Origin: Ryuthela nishihirai
Lineage: Eukaryota > Arthropoda > Arachnida > Araneae > Heptathelidae
Direction of reading: 5' to 3'
Length of the DNA: 64,000 bases
Assembly: GCA_038380435.1 (NCBI GenBank)
Contig: JAWZYU010000123.1
Coordinates: forward strand, 496,001 to 560,000
Positions 22,624-34,617 of this stretch are shown here, piece by piece. A model generated the notes under the pieces. It saw nothing but the letters and a program-made list of their open reading frames with translations, was not told where the DNA came from and searched no databases. The stretch's first letter is position 1, and every line of letters begins with the position of its first letter. The position numbers and the translations under genes were made by a program.

Positions 22624-23566
22624 TTAGTGAATAGGGAGCGGTCGGTATCCATGTCCTCGGAATCGTCCGAGGGGCATGGATTGGTGACCGCCCTTTTGTG
22701 GTGCTATTATTTTCTTTTTTGGAACCGGTGGGGGCCCTTTAGGTTTTGAAGGTCTTGCTGTCTGAGGACGGGTAGGAGAAGGAGGCCTTCCGGTGGAGGT
22801 GAAAGGCTGAGTTGCAGGAATGGAAACCGGGGTTGATGTCGAAGTCGACACCACCCTTGGTTTTGCCTGCGTGAGGAGGTACTTCGCAGCTAGCGAGAAA
22901 GACTCAGTAGGTGGTACACTGATGTCAGTCTGCACCGCAACCGAAGTCATTGGAACGATGGGCTTTCCAATGACTGCACTGGCATAGGAAACCTTGCCAG
23001 GCGGGGCGGGCGGTGCAGCAAGCATTCTCGCCTCAGCATAAGAGATGTTGTTTACTACTTTGAGGCGTTGTGCCTCCTTTTCCTCCTTCCACTTTGGACA
23101 GTCGCGGGAGTACGCCGGATGTTCGCCACTGCAGTTCACACAGCATGCCTTTTCTGCAGTGCAGTCGGGATCAAGATGATCCTTACTGCTACAGCGAGCA
23201 CAGGTGGGCTTGCCCCTGCATGCTGCGGGCATGACCGTATATCTGACACTGAAAACAGCGCAGAGGGTTAGGTATATACGGTCGGACCTCACAGTGCAAA
23301 TAACCTGCCTTGATGGAAGAAGGCAGGCGTGGGGGATTGAATGTCACAATCAGCAACCGGGTGGGTGCCAATTTCCCATCACGGCGTGTCGAAACCCGGT
23401 GGACCGCTGTTACTCCTTGAGGTGTAAGCTCCGAGAGAATTTCCTCCTCAGTGACTTTGAGGAGGCCCCACTCAGTGATCACACCCCGAGAGGAATTCAA
23501 AGTTTTATGGGGAGTGACTTCGACAACCACCCCACCAATTTCTTTGACTTTCAGGAGTAGGTCACG
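22624..23566 (-). pseudogene. LINE ORF1 (gag-like, CCHC zinc knuckles)
   Basis: The reading opens without a start codon ('IRDLLLKVKEIGGVVVEV') and runs through 'PHKTLNSSRGVITEWGLLKV', an RRM-like region. After a frameshift near 23250 it reaches zinc knuckles: 'CRGKPTCARCSSKDHLDPDC' and 'CCVNCSGEHPAYSRDCPKW'. A Pro/Thr/Ser-rich tail follows ('RPPSPTRPQTARPSKPKGPP') and ends at 22624. In Jockey-type LINEs this protein binds element RNA to form ribonucleoprotein particles. The N-terminal region is lost and the frame is broken inside the first knuckle, so no functional product is expected. Confidence 0.85.
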
Positions 23567-23567
23567 A

Positions 23568-23703
23568 ATTTTTAGAAATTATTGATCTGGCAACCTTCGT
23601 ATACAGTACACGAAGGTTGCCAGATCAATAATTTCTGAAAAAAATCGTTCCATGTATTTTTCCTGAATTCTGTAATTAACCATAGTGTTCGGATATTTTT
23701 GAT
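23568..23703. mobile_element. Palindromic MITE, partial left arm
   Basis: The centre 'ccttcgtatacagtacacga' and the right arm 'ccagatcaataatttctga', 'ctgaattctgtaattaacca' match the complete copy at 62970-63184. The left arm is reduced to about 40 bp and abuts the truncated 5' end of the LINE. Confidence 0.75.
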
Positions 23704-24525
23704 ATTTTTGATATTTCTTTTCATATGAAATTATTTCGATCTTGCTCTTAAAATTAAATTCGATAGAATTAAAATATAATTAATAATATTTATATATTAT
23801 TATATGAATATAATGTAATTATAATAAATATATATTCATAACACATATGCAAAATTCTTTATATATATATATATATATATTGTAATTATTTATAACGTAC
23901 TTATATTATTTATATAAGTATATTTTTTGATTATGTATTAACCAAATATATATATTATTCATTCATATTAGGAGATATAGTGTAGCTTCCCGTCAAGGGC
24001 ATTCAGAGAGTGCTTTAATAGCTGTCTCCCCCCAACCTACTCGGGATCCTTGTGACCTGCCCATTGTTTGCAAAAAAGTGAAGATCAGATGTAAAACAAC
24101 TCAACCGAAAACAAATGAACAAATAATTTCATAAAAAGAAAAATATTTCACTTCTTTAAAAAAACTGTTAATTTATTATATATTTTATTATTATATGTAA
24201 CAACAAAGTTTATTATTCAATTATTATATAATATTTAAATTATTTATAGGGACATATAAATAATAATATGTATAATATAATATTATTATTTATTAAATAA
24301 ATAATATATTAATTAATATTCTTTTAAATATCCTCTCTCCATAAATTGTTTCTGCTAAATAAATCTCATAGATTACGCTTAATTGTTAATGTTGTCCTTT
24401 TTTCAATTTCCGCCAGTGTTTTTATCATAATTATATTTTATAGTTAGAAGCAGTGATGAAGTAGATAGTAATAATAATGATATATTATTAATATATTTAA
24501 AATATATATTAATTATATAATTATA
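23704..24525. other. Extremely AT-rich low-complexity tract
   Basis: Dominated by TA/AAT-type sequence, with (AT)n near 23862-23880. Apart from the SINE-A tail at 23980-24107 there is no recognisable feature. Confidence 0.6.
23980..24107 (+). repeat. SINE-A tail fragment
   Basis: 'tagcttcccgtcaagggcat', 'gggatccttgtgacctgccc' and 'gtaaaacaactcaacc' are the 3' part of SINE-A. The tRNA-like head is absent. Confidence 0.75.
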
Positions 24526-24735
24526 GCCGTCCCGTGGCCGAGTGGTTAGCACGCTTGGCTACTGATCTAAGGGACCTGGGTTCGAGCCCCGGATTTAGGC
24601 TATGGATGTGTGTGTCGTTTTTCTGCTGAGGTCCTGCCATCCTCTCAGATCTCCTACTGTGGCATATAAACTGACAGGCTCCTGTCAGACCTCTGTGGCA
24701 AGCAGCTGCTTGAGGGGGTATTTATTTATTTTTTT
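24526..24735 (+). repeat. SINE-B, full length (reference copy)
   Basis: A ~75-nt tRNA-like head (24526-24600) has A box 'tggccgagtggttagc' and B box 'gggttcgagcccc'; the outer GCC/GGC can pair. The body contains 'tgctgaggtcctgccatcct', a hairpin-forming 'ctgacaggctcctgtcag' and the palindrome 'aagcagctgctt', then a T-rich tail. Stem CTTGG/CTAAG with an 8-nt loop is anticodon-arm-like, but I cannot assign the parental tRNA. Confidence 0.85.
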
Positions 24736-25990
24736 ATAATATAATAATATATATGTTATACAATATAAAAATATAAATGTTATATAATATATAATATATA
24801 AGCGACAGCAGCCACATGGTGATAGGAGGAATGTTTAGGAGATTTAATTTTCTGAAATGAAACTTGAAATTTACAGGTATGTTACTAAAATAATATGCTT
24901 GTTTCTATTTATTGCAATATTATTGAATATTTGAGGTTAATTGTTAACTTTTAAAAATCAAATATCCTCAGTTGAATGTTACTCCAATAATATTATTTTT
25001 GATGCATATGAAATTTTCTTATATTATTTAATGCTAATGTTTTGGGGCAACAAGTAGCCAATCCAGGCTCTTAATTTTCCTTCCTGTTATCCTCTTTTAA
25101 TGCAAATGTCATAGAGTAAAAATGAAATGAATTGAACCATAGGGTTAGGATATACCGAGAGATTCAGAGCGGCAGTTATTACATCAGCCAATGAAACTAG
25201 TTTTATCTATTGTGACCTTGCGCAGAGCTATAGACTGTTATGTTGCGTAGAGTTATAATTTGGTATAAAGTAAAATAATTTATTTATCATGATTATATAA
25301 AAATAATACCGAAGGCTGAAAATATTTACTTGTTTTTCTGAAACCAATAATCAGTTGTACAATTTCAATAACTTTAACTATATTATTATATTTACGCAAG
25401 ATTTTTGGTCCGAGAAATAAATAAAAGCATATTTATCAAATTTGCTTTTCTGAGACTTAGTTTACTCTTCCGCCACAGGAGCGCTGATCGATTGTAGTTT
25501 AGCATTGAGAAAAGGATGCTCTTAGTTGTATAGGCATTGGAATATCTGTACCCTCCTTACTCTGTGAGTAGTACATACCCATAGCCAGGGCCAGATCTAG
25601 GGGGAAGGCAGTGCCATCTCATCTCCACTTTCAGAATGCTAGTTGGGTCATTGTGAAGAAAAATATTACCCCTTTCGGAATGCTATTAGGGGTAATAGAG
25701 TCAAAATATTATTGAACTTATTTATATATCATGCATATTTCAATATATTTTTTAAAGATTTGTAAAAGAGAAGAGAAATGTATTCTGCGTTGGAACATAT
25801 TATCTCAGATATCGCTAGAATATAAATTTCGCATTTCAGCATCTGAAATCTCTTTTCGCATTTGAGACCTCTATTTCATCATTAACTGAATCTATTACAT
25901 GGTCAGATGTCAAATGTCGCTTTTTCTTTTAGGTATCTACGACTCCCAATAACCCACATACACAAATTTTCATAGGTCTACCACTCCTGA
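24736..25990. other. No recognisable gene
   Basis: AT-rich, no supported ORF. No repeat shared with the rest of the window was recognised. Confidence 0.45.
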
Positions 25991-26352
25991 AGGGGTGGTG
26001 GTGGCTTAGTTGGTAGCATGCCAGGCTCGTAATCTGTAGTTCTCAGGTTCGAGTCCCAACTGGGTCAGCGTTGAGATTTATCTCAGCCCTGCCTTCAGTC
26101 AATAGAGGACAACGATGGGCTAGGAAAATCCGCCGTCCATCGGATAGGACATTAAGCCGTGCCAGTGTGCAATAGAGCCATATCCTGTGCATATTAGAGT
26201 ATATGCTGGATGGCCTTGACGGGAGGCCACCATCTGTCTCCTAACAACTGTTCCAGTGAGTCCCATCCGTCAACCTTCTCTGAGCCTTAGGAACCCTTGT
26301 GACCTGGCCATTTAGTCCATTGCGTGCAAAACATTCTGCTCAGACAACCCAA
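25991..26352 (+). repeat. SINE-A, near full length
   Basis: The head 'ggtggcttagttggtagc' and B box 'ggttcgagtccca' are followed by 'gttgagatttatctc', 'ttgacgggaggccaccatct' and 'cttgtgacctggccattta'. Confidence 0.85.
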
Positions 26353-26402
26353 CCACTTCTGCATCATAGTTATAGTTGCGTTATCCCCTTTCATTCAGTT
26401 GC

Positions 26403-26690
26403 TGGGTTGCGGGTGACTCACTCGGTACCGCACCAGGCTCATAATCTGCAGTTCCCAGGTTCGAGTCTCGCTTGGGCCAGCTTTTAGATTTATCTCTGCT
26501 GTCCATCGGATGCGACATAAAGTCACGTGCGTGGAAGAGCCATACCTTGCGAACATTAAATAACGAACTGGATTGCCATCTGTTGCCTAACAACTGTCCA
26601 GTGGGCCCTTCCCCTCAAGGTCTTTGTTACCTGGCCATGTAGCCATATTTTTGTGTGCAAAAAGGGGCAGCTCAAAGGAAAAACAATCAA
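26403..26690 (+). repeat. SINE-A, internally deleted
   Basis: Second copy 50 bp after the previous one, same orientation. Head with 'ccaggctcataatctgcag' and B box 'ggttcgagtctcg'. The middle of the body is shortened. Confidence 0.8.
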
Positions 26691-26699
26691 ATCCTGTCA

Positions 26700-27920
26700 T
26701 TATGCATGTACATAGGCTAGAAATCAACTGGTACCTTCTAATATTTTGATTGTAACTCCTTCAACCCCTATATGATGCAATTCCGATATCTATGTTCCGA
26801 AATATTCACAGGCACTAAATTTTAGCTCTCTAGCACCAATAGATCGAAAATTGACCTTTGACCTCAAAGGATATCCCGGATCCGAAATTTCGCAGTTTCC
26901 GAGATCTACAAACCGAAACAACCTCAGACGCCAATTTTCACTTTCTAGCACTCATAGCTCAATGTTTGACCTTAACAGAGATCTCTATTTGATCTTGAAG
27001 GACACGTCAGCGGTTAAATTTCGGAATTTTTCCGTGATCTACGACTCTGATTACGCCTAGGTGCAAATTTCCAGAGCTCTACCGTTTCTGCATCATAGTT
27101 AGCATTTGTGTGATCCTTTGCTACTCAATAACTCATTTAACTCAGTCACTCAATCAATCATAACTGTATATATATATATTCCAATAGAAATCAATCAGTG
27201 CTTTCGCCACTTTTTGATTTCTAGCTGGTCCCTCTGACCCCTATTTGACCGGAACGTAACACCAGATCCGAAAATACCTCTCGTTTCTCAGTTGCACTTG
27301 TGGAAATAGCCTCTTCATCAATTTTTAACTCTCCAACATCGGTATATCGAATTTGACCTATGACTTCGAAGGACTCATGGCATCCATAATTTCGCAACAT
27401 TTCCGAGATCTACGACTCAACATGCTCCCCATGCACTAATTTTAATCCCTCTATCACCGGTAGATATCATTTTGAATTTTGACCTCGAAGGACTCACCGC
27501 ATCCATAGTTTCACAACATTTCCGAGATCTACGTCTCAAAATATCCCCAGGAACCACATTTTAACTCTCTAACACCGATAGATCTCAATTCGACCATTGA
27601 GCTCGAAGGACCCGCTGGATCCGAAATTTCGTAGTTTCTGAGATATACAACCCGGAACACTATCAGACACAAATTTTTCACTATCCTAGCACTTAGACCT
27701 CATGGTTTCACCTTTAGGTGACCTCTATTTGACCTTAGAGAATAGGTGGGAGGTTAAATTTCAGATTTGGTCCAAGATCTACGATTTTGATTACCCCTAA
27801 GTGTAAATTTTTAGAGGTCTACCGTTTCGGCATCATAGAATTAGCGTGAGCCCCTGCTACTTAATAGCTCATTCCTTCAGTCATAAATCACTCACGACTG
27901 TACATGTATTAGATGATATC
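26700..27920. repeat. Degenerate tandem array, ~110-120-bp units
   Basis: Recurring blocks such as 'tgacctcgaaggactcaccg', 'tttccgagatctacg' and 'ttttaactctctaacaccg' appear several times from 26840 to 27780. A distinct terminal block, 'taccgtttctgcatcatag' followed by an 'actcagtcactcaatc'-type run, occurs near 27080 and, as 'ctaccgtttcggcatcatag', near 27820. A related piece lies at 53640-53785. Non-coding. Confidence 0.6.
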
Positions 27921-28926
27921 GTGAGCTTAAAAGGAAACAATTTTTTGAGATAAATGGTGTTTAAAATACAGAGACATCGAAATCAAAATGATTTTTTCCT
28001 TACAATCCTGTTTCCGTAACAACTCAATGGAGTTTTATTAGACTTCAAAATTTTGTCATTCAATTGCATTTCAAATATGGACTTAGTGGTAATAACATCT
28101 ATTTCTTTAACGTACAATTGATTGAATTTCTTTATCCAACATTTTATGACCGCGATATATTTATACTATTCTTTTTTGGTTCATTTCTTCAACAACCTTT
28201 ATTTCATTTACGGAATTTATATTCGAATATTTCTTTTGCTTCTTTTAACCTAAGAATGAATCCGCCGCTATTTTCAATAAATCATATTATCGCTAAAATT
28301 AGATATTACTCTATTTCTTAATATATTTCACAGTATATAACATATTTCTAATTAATATTTCAATAATCGTTTAAAAATATTTCTTCAGAATCTTCTTAAG
28401 GTAAATATAATAACACTATATTTCCCACCGCTTCGTATATTATAAGAAGAGACTAATAATTAATTCCAAAGTGTTCTGGGAAAGCCTGAGCAAGGACCTC
28501 CCATATTAGTGTAACGTGCAAGCAAACAATTCCAAAGTGTTGATTTTTGCCCCTTGGAAAATACTAATCACTCAACAGCACACTTCTAGAGAGCAAATGT
28601 TCGAATTTGTGTTAGATGTATTTGTCCAACACGATACACAACCAGTGTGGGGAGAACTTTATATTGTTTTCCCCTCAATTCCGAGGGGCTATTCCAAAAG
28701 AAATAGAATAATAATAAAAAAATAACAAACGTGTTTGAATTGCTCTACGTCTGTGTTTCCCAGCGGCATTTTCGAATCAAAGCATTTTGAAATAAGCAAA
28801 ACGAACAAATTTGGGTGTTTCGGGAAAAGACTGGTTTATGGAACTAAAAAACTATCCGCATTTGCGAAAAAATAAAAAAAAAATATTCATGCTTTAGTTC
28901 AATTTCTAAATTTATCTTTGCAAAAA
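27921..28926. other. No recognisable gene
   Basis: AT-rich. ORFs at 28064-28321 and 28516-28725 have no recognisable motif. Confidence 0.45.
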
Positions 28927-29112
28927 TGTCCCGTGGCCAAGAGGTTAACGTGCTTTGCTACTGATCAAAGGGACCTGTGTTCGATCCCGGGTAAGGCATG
29001 GATATTTATTGTCTTTCTATTGAGGTCTCGCCATCCTCACAGACTTTCTTTTATAGGGTATAAACTGGCAGGTTCCTGCAAAACCTTTGTGGCAAACAAC
29101 AGCTTTAGGTTG
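28927..29112 (+). repeat. SINE-B, full length but diverged
   Basis: Head 'gtcccgtggccaagaggtta' with B box 'gtgttcgatcccggg'. The body keeps 'aggtctcgccatcctcacag' and 'ggcaggttcctgcaaaacct'. It faces the inverted copy that follows. Confidence 0.75.
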
Positions 29113-29140
29113 TTTTTTTTTTTAATTAATTTAATTAAAA

Positions 29141-29324
29141 CCCTCTCAAGCAGCTGTTTGCCACAGTGGTCTGACAGGACCTCTCAATTTATATGCCAGA
29201 GTAGAAGGTCTGAGAGGATGGCAGGACCTCAGCAGAAAAACAACACAAATACCCATGACTTATTCGGGGCTCGAACCCAGGTCCCTCAGATCAGCAACCA
29301 AGTGCGTTAAGCACTCGGCCTCTT
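29141..29324 (-). repeat. SINE-B, full length, inverted partner
   Basis: The minus strand reads 'gaggccgagtgcttaacgca', B box 'gggttcgagccccg' and the body to 'caagcagctgcttgag'-like sequence. With 28927-29112 it forms an inverted pair separated by ~28 bp of A/T. Confidence 0.8.
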
Positions 29325-29353
29325 TTTCATTAATATTATTTATTTGTTTAGTT

Positions 29354-32300
29354 GTGTCTGTAAATGGTAGCTAGGTAGTCACTGGAAGGAGAGCTATGCA
29401 CCAATCTCCTGTGATGATGCATAGAACCGGCCAGGCCTAGCACCTAATGTCCAACCCCGCCTTCTCGTGGTGCGGACCGTTAGTAACTTTCAAAAGAGAT
29501 ACTCTCTTGTGGAAGTGAACGGAAGGGGAGGGCTGCCAGATTAGTGTGGCCTACTGATCTGGACAACTATGGCTACTTTTCTTTTTTTTCTACCCTGCTG
29601 AGGAGTGGTCAACCACACAGGGTCCTGGTGCTGACCATATAAACCTACTGGACTGGACAGATATATGGCTCTGAGCTTGATTATGGATCCTGATTTTGCT
29701 GCACTGGTGGGCTTCTGTGGAGGGAAAATCTTCCGCTGTGTTTTCTTTTTGTTTGTGGGTTGACAGCCCCAAGTGAATAGATCCACAGGATATGTTTATC
29801 AGCTGGTGGATAATCCTGAGCAGAAGTCATCGCAGGCACCTGAACTCTTTGCTTCTATTGGCATCGTCAAATTCTACATTGGAGGAAGTCTTCCAGTGTA
29901 GATGGCTTCAGCCTTTAGTAGTGGGGGAACGGGTCTTTGCCCCATGTCTGCGATTAGGGGGCTGTTTGATATTGTCGGCATTCCCTCTCTCAATAAACAT
30001 AGTTTCTTTAAACATCCCACTAACCATTTTCTCTCCATAGGTAGTTGGAATGTGAGGACTCTGCACAGAGCTTTTTCTCTTGATGTCCTCACACAAGAAT
30101 TCCACCGTTATAATTTAGATATTCTCGGCTTGCAAGAGACCAGATGGACAGATAAAGGTCAGATTCTTAAAAATAATCTTAAATTTCTTTTTTCAGGGAG
30201 GGACGACAAAAAGCATCACCAAGGCGTGGGTCTGCTTCTCAGCAGACACGCTAGTGATGCTCTTCTAGATATGAGTGCATTAATGAAAGGTTTCTTACAG
30301 CAAAATTTCAGACAAGCGTTAAAGACTTGAATGTTATCTGCTGTTATGCCCCCACTGAGGATGCCGATGAGGATGAGAAGGATAGGTTTTATGAACAACT
30401 TCAGGATATTTTGAATTCTGTCAAGAAAGGAGATATTACCCTTGTTCTTGGTGACTTCAATGCCAAAGTTGGTACTGACTCTGACCTTTGGGGGGGAGTA
30501 ATAGGCCCTTTTGGTATTGGTAGCTGCAATGGCAATGGGAAACGTCTCCTACAGGTAAGTAAACTCAATGGATTCAGAATAACTAACACTTATTACAAAC
30601 ACCGCGACATACATAAGTACACATGGGTTTCACCTGATGGGCTGCATAAGAATATGATTGATTACATATTAATTAACAGCAAATGGACTAGTTCTGTTAG
30701 GAATACCAGGGCATATAGGGGAGCTGAAATTGGATCTGACCATTACCTTGTTAAAAGTGTGTTGCAACTTAAACTTAAAAAGTGTTGTGCTAGGGTTAAA
30801 AAATTTACTTTTAATACTGAAGCTCTGAAAGATCCAGTTATAGCCAAAGCTTACCATGATAGGTTACTTAGTCATTATGACAGTCATGGTTTGCTTACTA
30901 CTGAAGTTGAGGAAGAATGTGATCATTTTAAACAGGCTTTTTTGGTCACTAACAGTACTCTTTTAGGAAAAAAGGAGCAGAAGAGGCAAAATTATCTGAG
31001 TGATAAGGCACTTGAGCTTATTTCGGAAAGAAAGAACTGCAGGAATGCCCTTAATCAATACCCTACTAGTCCTAATAGAAAGCATTACAGAGACCTTAAT
31101 AAACTTGTAAAGGATCAGTTAGCTGCTGATAAAAATTTTTGGCTTGATGGTTTGGCTGACAAAGCCGAGGAAGCAGTTAGACAGCACAACAGCAGAGAGC
31201 TGTACCAGATAGTTAATGTTTTGTGTGGTAGAAAACGGACAGGCATACAAGGATTGAAGGATAAACAAGGTAAGGTTATAGAAGGGGAGGATTCTGTCAT
31301 GGCTAGGTGGGCCGAGCATTTCAGTGATGTTCTAAACAATGTAGTTAGTTCTACTCCCATTGTTTGCAATGATGATAGATGCATTGGTGGCTTTAATGTT
31401 GGCCCTATAACACAATCTGAAGTTAGTTTGGCTGTTTCTAAACTTAAACTTCATAAATCCCCAGGGGTAGATGAAATTACTACGGAAATGCTTAGAGCTG
31501 GGAATGTTTCGGTTACCACTTGGATGACTGAAATTCTGAATCTCTTTTATGATAAAGGCATGGTTCCTAAGGATTTTACCAGAGCTATTGTTATCCCTAT
31601 TTTCAAAAAAGGTGATCGCAGTTCTTGTGATAACTATAGGGGTATCAGCCTACTCTCTGTTCCAGGTAAAATTCTTTCCATGATTGTGCTTAATAGAATT
31701 AAGAATCTGGTTGACAGGCAATTGCGTGATGAGCAATGTGGATTCAGAAGTGGTAGGGGATGTGTAGATCAGATATTTTCATTTAGGCAGATTCTTGAGA
31801 AATGTTTAGAGTTTCAGAAACCTTTGGTTGCTAGCTTTGTTGATTTCAAAAAGGCTTTCGACTCTGTTGATCGTCATAATTTGTGGTTGATTGTGAGATC
31901 ATATGGTATACCAGACAAGTTAGTTAACATTATGAAAGCTCTCTATAATAACACTGAGTCGTGTGTGAGAGTTGGTAAGGCTTGTAGCAATTGGTTTAGC
32001 ATTACTTCTGGTGTTCGACAAGGGTGCATTTTGTCTCCTTTTCTCTTTAGCTTGGTTATTGATTATGTTATGCGAAATTCACTTCAAGGGAAAGATTTTG
32101 GCCTTAAATGGGCTGGAGATACGAAAATTTCTGATTTAGATTATGCTGATGATTTAGCCCTTTTGGCAAATGATGTTGATGAGATGAACTCTTTCATTCG
32201 AGCTGTTGATGAGACTGGTAGTAGAGTAGGTTTGGTTATAAACAGAGAGAAAACTAAAGTGATGAAAATTGGTCAGGCAGGCTGTGATTCAGTTAATCTG

Positions 32301-32951
32301 AATGGTTGCAGTCTTGAGCAGGTGTCACAGTTTAATTATCTTGGGAGCTATGTAACAGATAATGGTGATGTGCGGCATGAGATTAACAGACGAATAGGGA
32401 TTGCTGCTGGGACTTTTAAGAATCTATGGAGAGTGTGGAGAAATAGGTGTATACACCTAAAGACTAAAATTAGACTGTATAATAGTTTGGTTCTTTCTAG
32501 GGTTAGTTATGGTAGTGAAACTTGGACACTTTGTAAACAAGATAACAGGAAACTAGATGCTTTTGATTCCAGATGCTTACGCAGTATCTTGGGCATTAGG
32601 TGGTTCAACTTTGTAACTAATGATGAGGTTAGGCAAAGGAGTTTGCAACCTCCTTTAAGCAGCATATTGTGCAGAGAGAGACTCCGTTGGTTTGGCGATG
32701 TTGCCCGTATGGATAATTATAGATTGGCAAATAGGGTTATGAACAGTGTGCCTAAAGGCCTCAGAAAGAAGGGGAGACCTAGGATGCGGTGGGCAGACAA
32801 TGTCAAACAGGACCTTGTTAGAATTGGTGTGCAGTGGCCAGATGCAGTAGATGTAGCTCGGGATAGACTTGCTTGGAGAACTAAATTGCACGGTCTGGTT
32901 GGACCTCCGTAGCCCATGGCTGCTTGAGGATGATGATGATGATGATGATGA
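29354..32951 (+). mobile_element. RTE-clade LINE copy 1, full length, frameshifted
   Basis: Full-length element: a 5' UTR of ~550 bp, one long ORF (endonuclease + reverse transcriptase), a very short 3' UTR and a terminal (GAT)n run. This is the architecture of RTE-type LINEs. A 9-bp direct repeat TGTTTAGTT flanks it at 29345-29353 and 32952-32960, a good target-site duplication, though its first two bases could belong to the (ATG)n tail. It is nearly identical to copy 2 but in different flanks, so they are independent insertions. Confidence 0.9.
29902..32912 (+). pseudogene. RTE ORF, disrupted by one 1-bp deletion
   Basis: Same ORF as 57183-60194. Relative to that copy, one C is missing between 30267 and 30268 ('cttctagat' against 'cttctacgat'). 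This ends the first frame at 30330 after 'SRHASDALLD'. The rest (30327-32912) is open for 861 codons. This copy keeps the conserved catalytic Glu of the endonuclease ('LGLQETRW'), the RT motifs 'ASFVDFKKAFDSVDR', 'GVRQGCILSP' and 'LDYADDLALL', and the C-terminal 'GRPRMRW'. By my count about 27 residues differ from copy 2 over the shared 861. One is His to Asp in 'RWFGDVARM'. Confidence 0.88.
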
Positions 32952-32960
32952 TGTTTAGTT

Positions 32961-33530
32961 ATTCAGTGGTTTATTTGAATAACACTGCCACAGTATTTAT
33001 AATTTTCTGTTTTACATTAATATTATTTATTTATATGTTTATGTATTCGTGTGCTTATTTATTTGAGTAATACTGCCGCTGTATTTACACTTTTTTAATT
33101 TATGTGAATATTATTTATTTATTTATTTGAATAACACGGTCACTGTATTAAAAAATTTTTATTTACGTAAATAGTTTTATTCATTTATTTAGTTGAATAG
33201 TGAACGCTGCATTTACACTTTTTTTACGTGAATATTATTTTTTATTTATTTATTTAGTTGAATAACAAGGCCACTCTATTTACACTTTTTTAATTTACAT
33301 AAATGTTGTGTATTGCATATTTTGGATAATGTGGCCATTGTAGTTACACTATTTTTTAATTTACGTGAATATTTTTATTTATTTGTTATTTGAATAACGC
33401 GGTCATTGTATTTACACTTTTTTTTTTATTTACCAGAATATTTTTACTTACTTATTTAAATAATCTGATCATTGTGTTTACAATTTTTTAAAATTTACAT
33501 GGACTTTTATGTGGAATAACGCGGTCTGAA
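32961..33530. repeat. Degenerate minisatellite, ~64-80-bp units
   Basis: About eight units share 'tatttgaataac(a/g)cggtcactgtatttacac' (in variants) followed by 'tttttaatttacgtgaata'. The array starts directly after the RTE copy 1 target duplication, so the RTE appears to have inserted at its edge. Confidence 0.65.
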
Positions 33531-33959
33531 CTCATTAAAATTAAAAAAGAGTCTCCTAAACATCTTTGCTTTCCTACTTTAAGAAAATCGTAAATCCTGA
33601 ACCCTCCTACAGAGCCAAACAGCTGGCGGTCATCTATACCTTCACCTACTCAGTCATCTGACACAGATGAACTCCTAACCCGAGAACTTCCATCTCCTTC
33701 CAACCAGAAAGCTACTGGATAATACTGCTCGACATATTAGAAAAAAGTTTTCGTATACAGTTATAATTACTAAGATAAACAATGATATATAGTAAATCCT
33801 ATAACATTGGTAAAAAGAAATCAAATTTATTCCTAAAATGAAAGAATTTGATTTTCTAATTCCCTAGGTAATCACTCAATGTATATAAAATAAAATAATT
33901 TATTTATTGTTTTTTGTTGAAATATTATTGAAAATTTTAAAATTAGGCAGATAACAAGC
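33531..33959. other. No recognisable feature
   Basis: AT-rich, no supported gene. Confidence 0.45.
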
Positions 33960-34204
33960 ACTCAGAGAAGGTTGGGGAAAGGGACAGATAGCCCTGCAAG
34001 TCTATCCAGCGTGTTTTTAACGTGTGCAGGGTACGGCTCTCCTGCACACGGAGCCACGACTCAACGACGGATGGCATCCTTTTCAGGCTTATTATGTCCC
34101 CTTTCTGACCGATGATAGAATGGAGATGGTATCTGAGATAAATCTCAATAGAAGCACAGTAAGAACTGGAAGTTGACAATCACAGATTACCAGACTGAGC
34201 CAAG
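33960..34204 (-). repeat. SINE-A, strongly degraded
   Basis: 'ctcagagaaggttggggaaa', 'agtctatccagcgtgttttt' and 'ctgagataaatctcaata' follow the SINE-A order on the minus strand. The head has decayed. Confidence 0.65.
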
Positions 34205-34456
34205 TTCCTTCAAAATGTAATTATCTTAGGAGTGTTTCTAATGTGTACTGTAAAAACAGACGAAACGTCAATCCTTGTGGCTAGTCCTACTAATTCTGGA
34301 ATAAAAGTTGAAGTTTAAAAACTATAATATAAGCAGGGTGGTAATAGAAACTTTTACCCCTTTTGTAATTAAAATTTCAGTAACAAAGATTCAAAAAAGT
34401 TGAAACCGACAAATACATCTTTGGCACAGAATAAGTAGCTCGCACATATTGATGTG

Positions 34457-34552
34457 ACTTCAGCAGAAAAATAAAACACAAAGATTCATACCCGGGGCTT
34501 GAACCTAGGTCCCTTAGATTAATAACGAAGTGCGCTAACTACTCGATCAGCT
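34457..34552 (-). repeat. SINE-B head fragment
   Basis: 'cagcagaaaaataaaacaca', 'cttgaacctaggtccctta' and 'cgctaactactcgat' are the SINE-B head on the minus strand. The tail is missing. Confidence 0.7.
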
Positions 34553-34617
34553 GTCAGGTGAGAAATGTGGGAAAAATAGTCAGAAACAAGCAAAAAGACA
34601 AAAACAACGGCCCCTCT

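Larger units (their letters stand above)
19736..23566 (-). mobile_element. Jockey-like non-LTR retrotransposon, 5'-truncated, inactive
   Basis: A 3.8-kb minus-strand LINE with a zinc-knuckle gag-like ORF1 (22624-23566) upstream of an endonuclease/reverse-transcriptase ORF2 (19751-22558). It is noticeably GC-richer than its surroundings. ORF1 is cut at its 5' end, at ~23566, where the sequence joins a palindromic MITE. ORF2 carries several frameshifts and stops. Many plus-strand ORFs over this interval are antisense shadows. Confidence 0.9.

Noticed and set aside
20065..22749. Many plus-strand ORFs of 60-142 codons
   Set aside because: They are antisense to the Jockey-like LINE, whose minus-strand reading has clear domain motifs.
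24526..24600. A functional tRNA gene
   Set aside because: The anticodon-arm-like loop has 8 nt, and the same head recurs attached to the SINE-B body at several places.
29541..30105. Minus-strand ORFs at the RTE 5' end (also 56823-57386)
   Set aside because: Present in both RTE copies simply because the DNA is shared. They are antisense to the leader and ORF start, with no motif.
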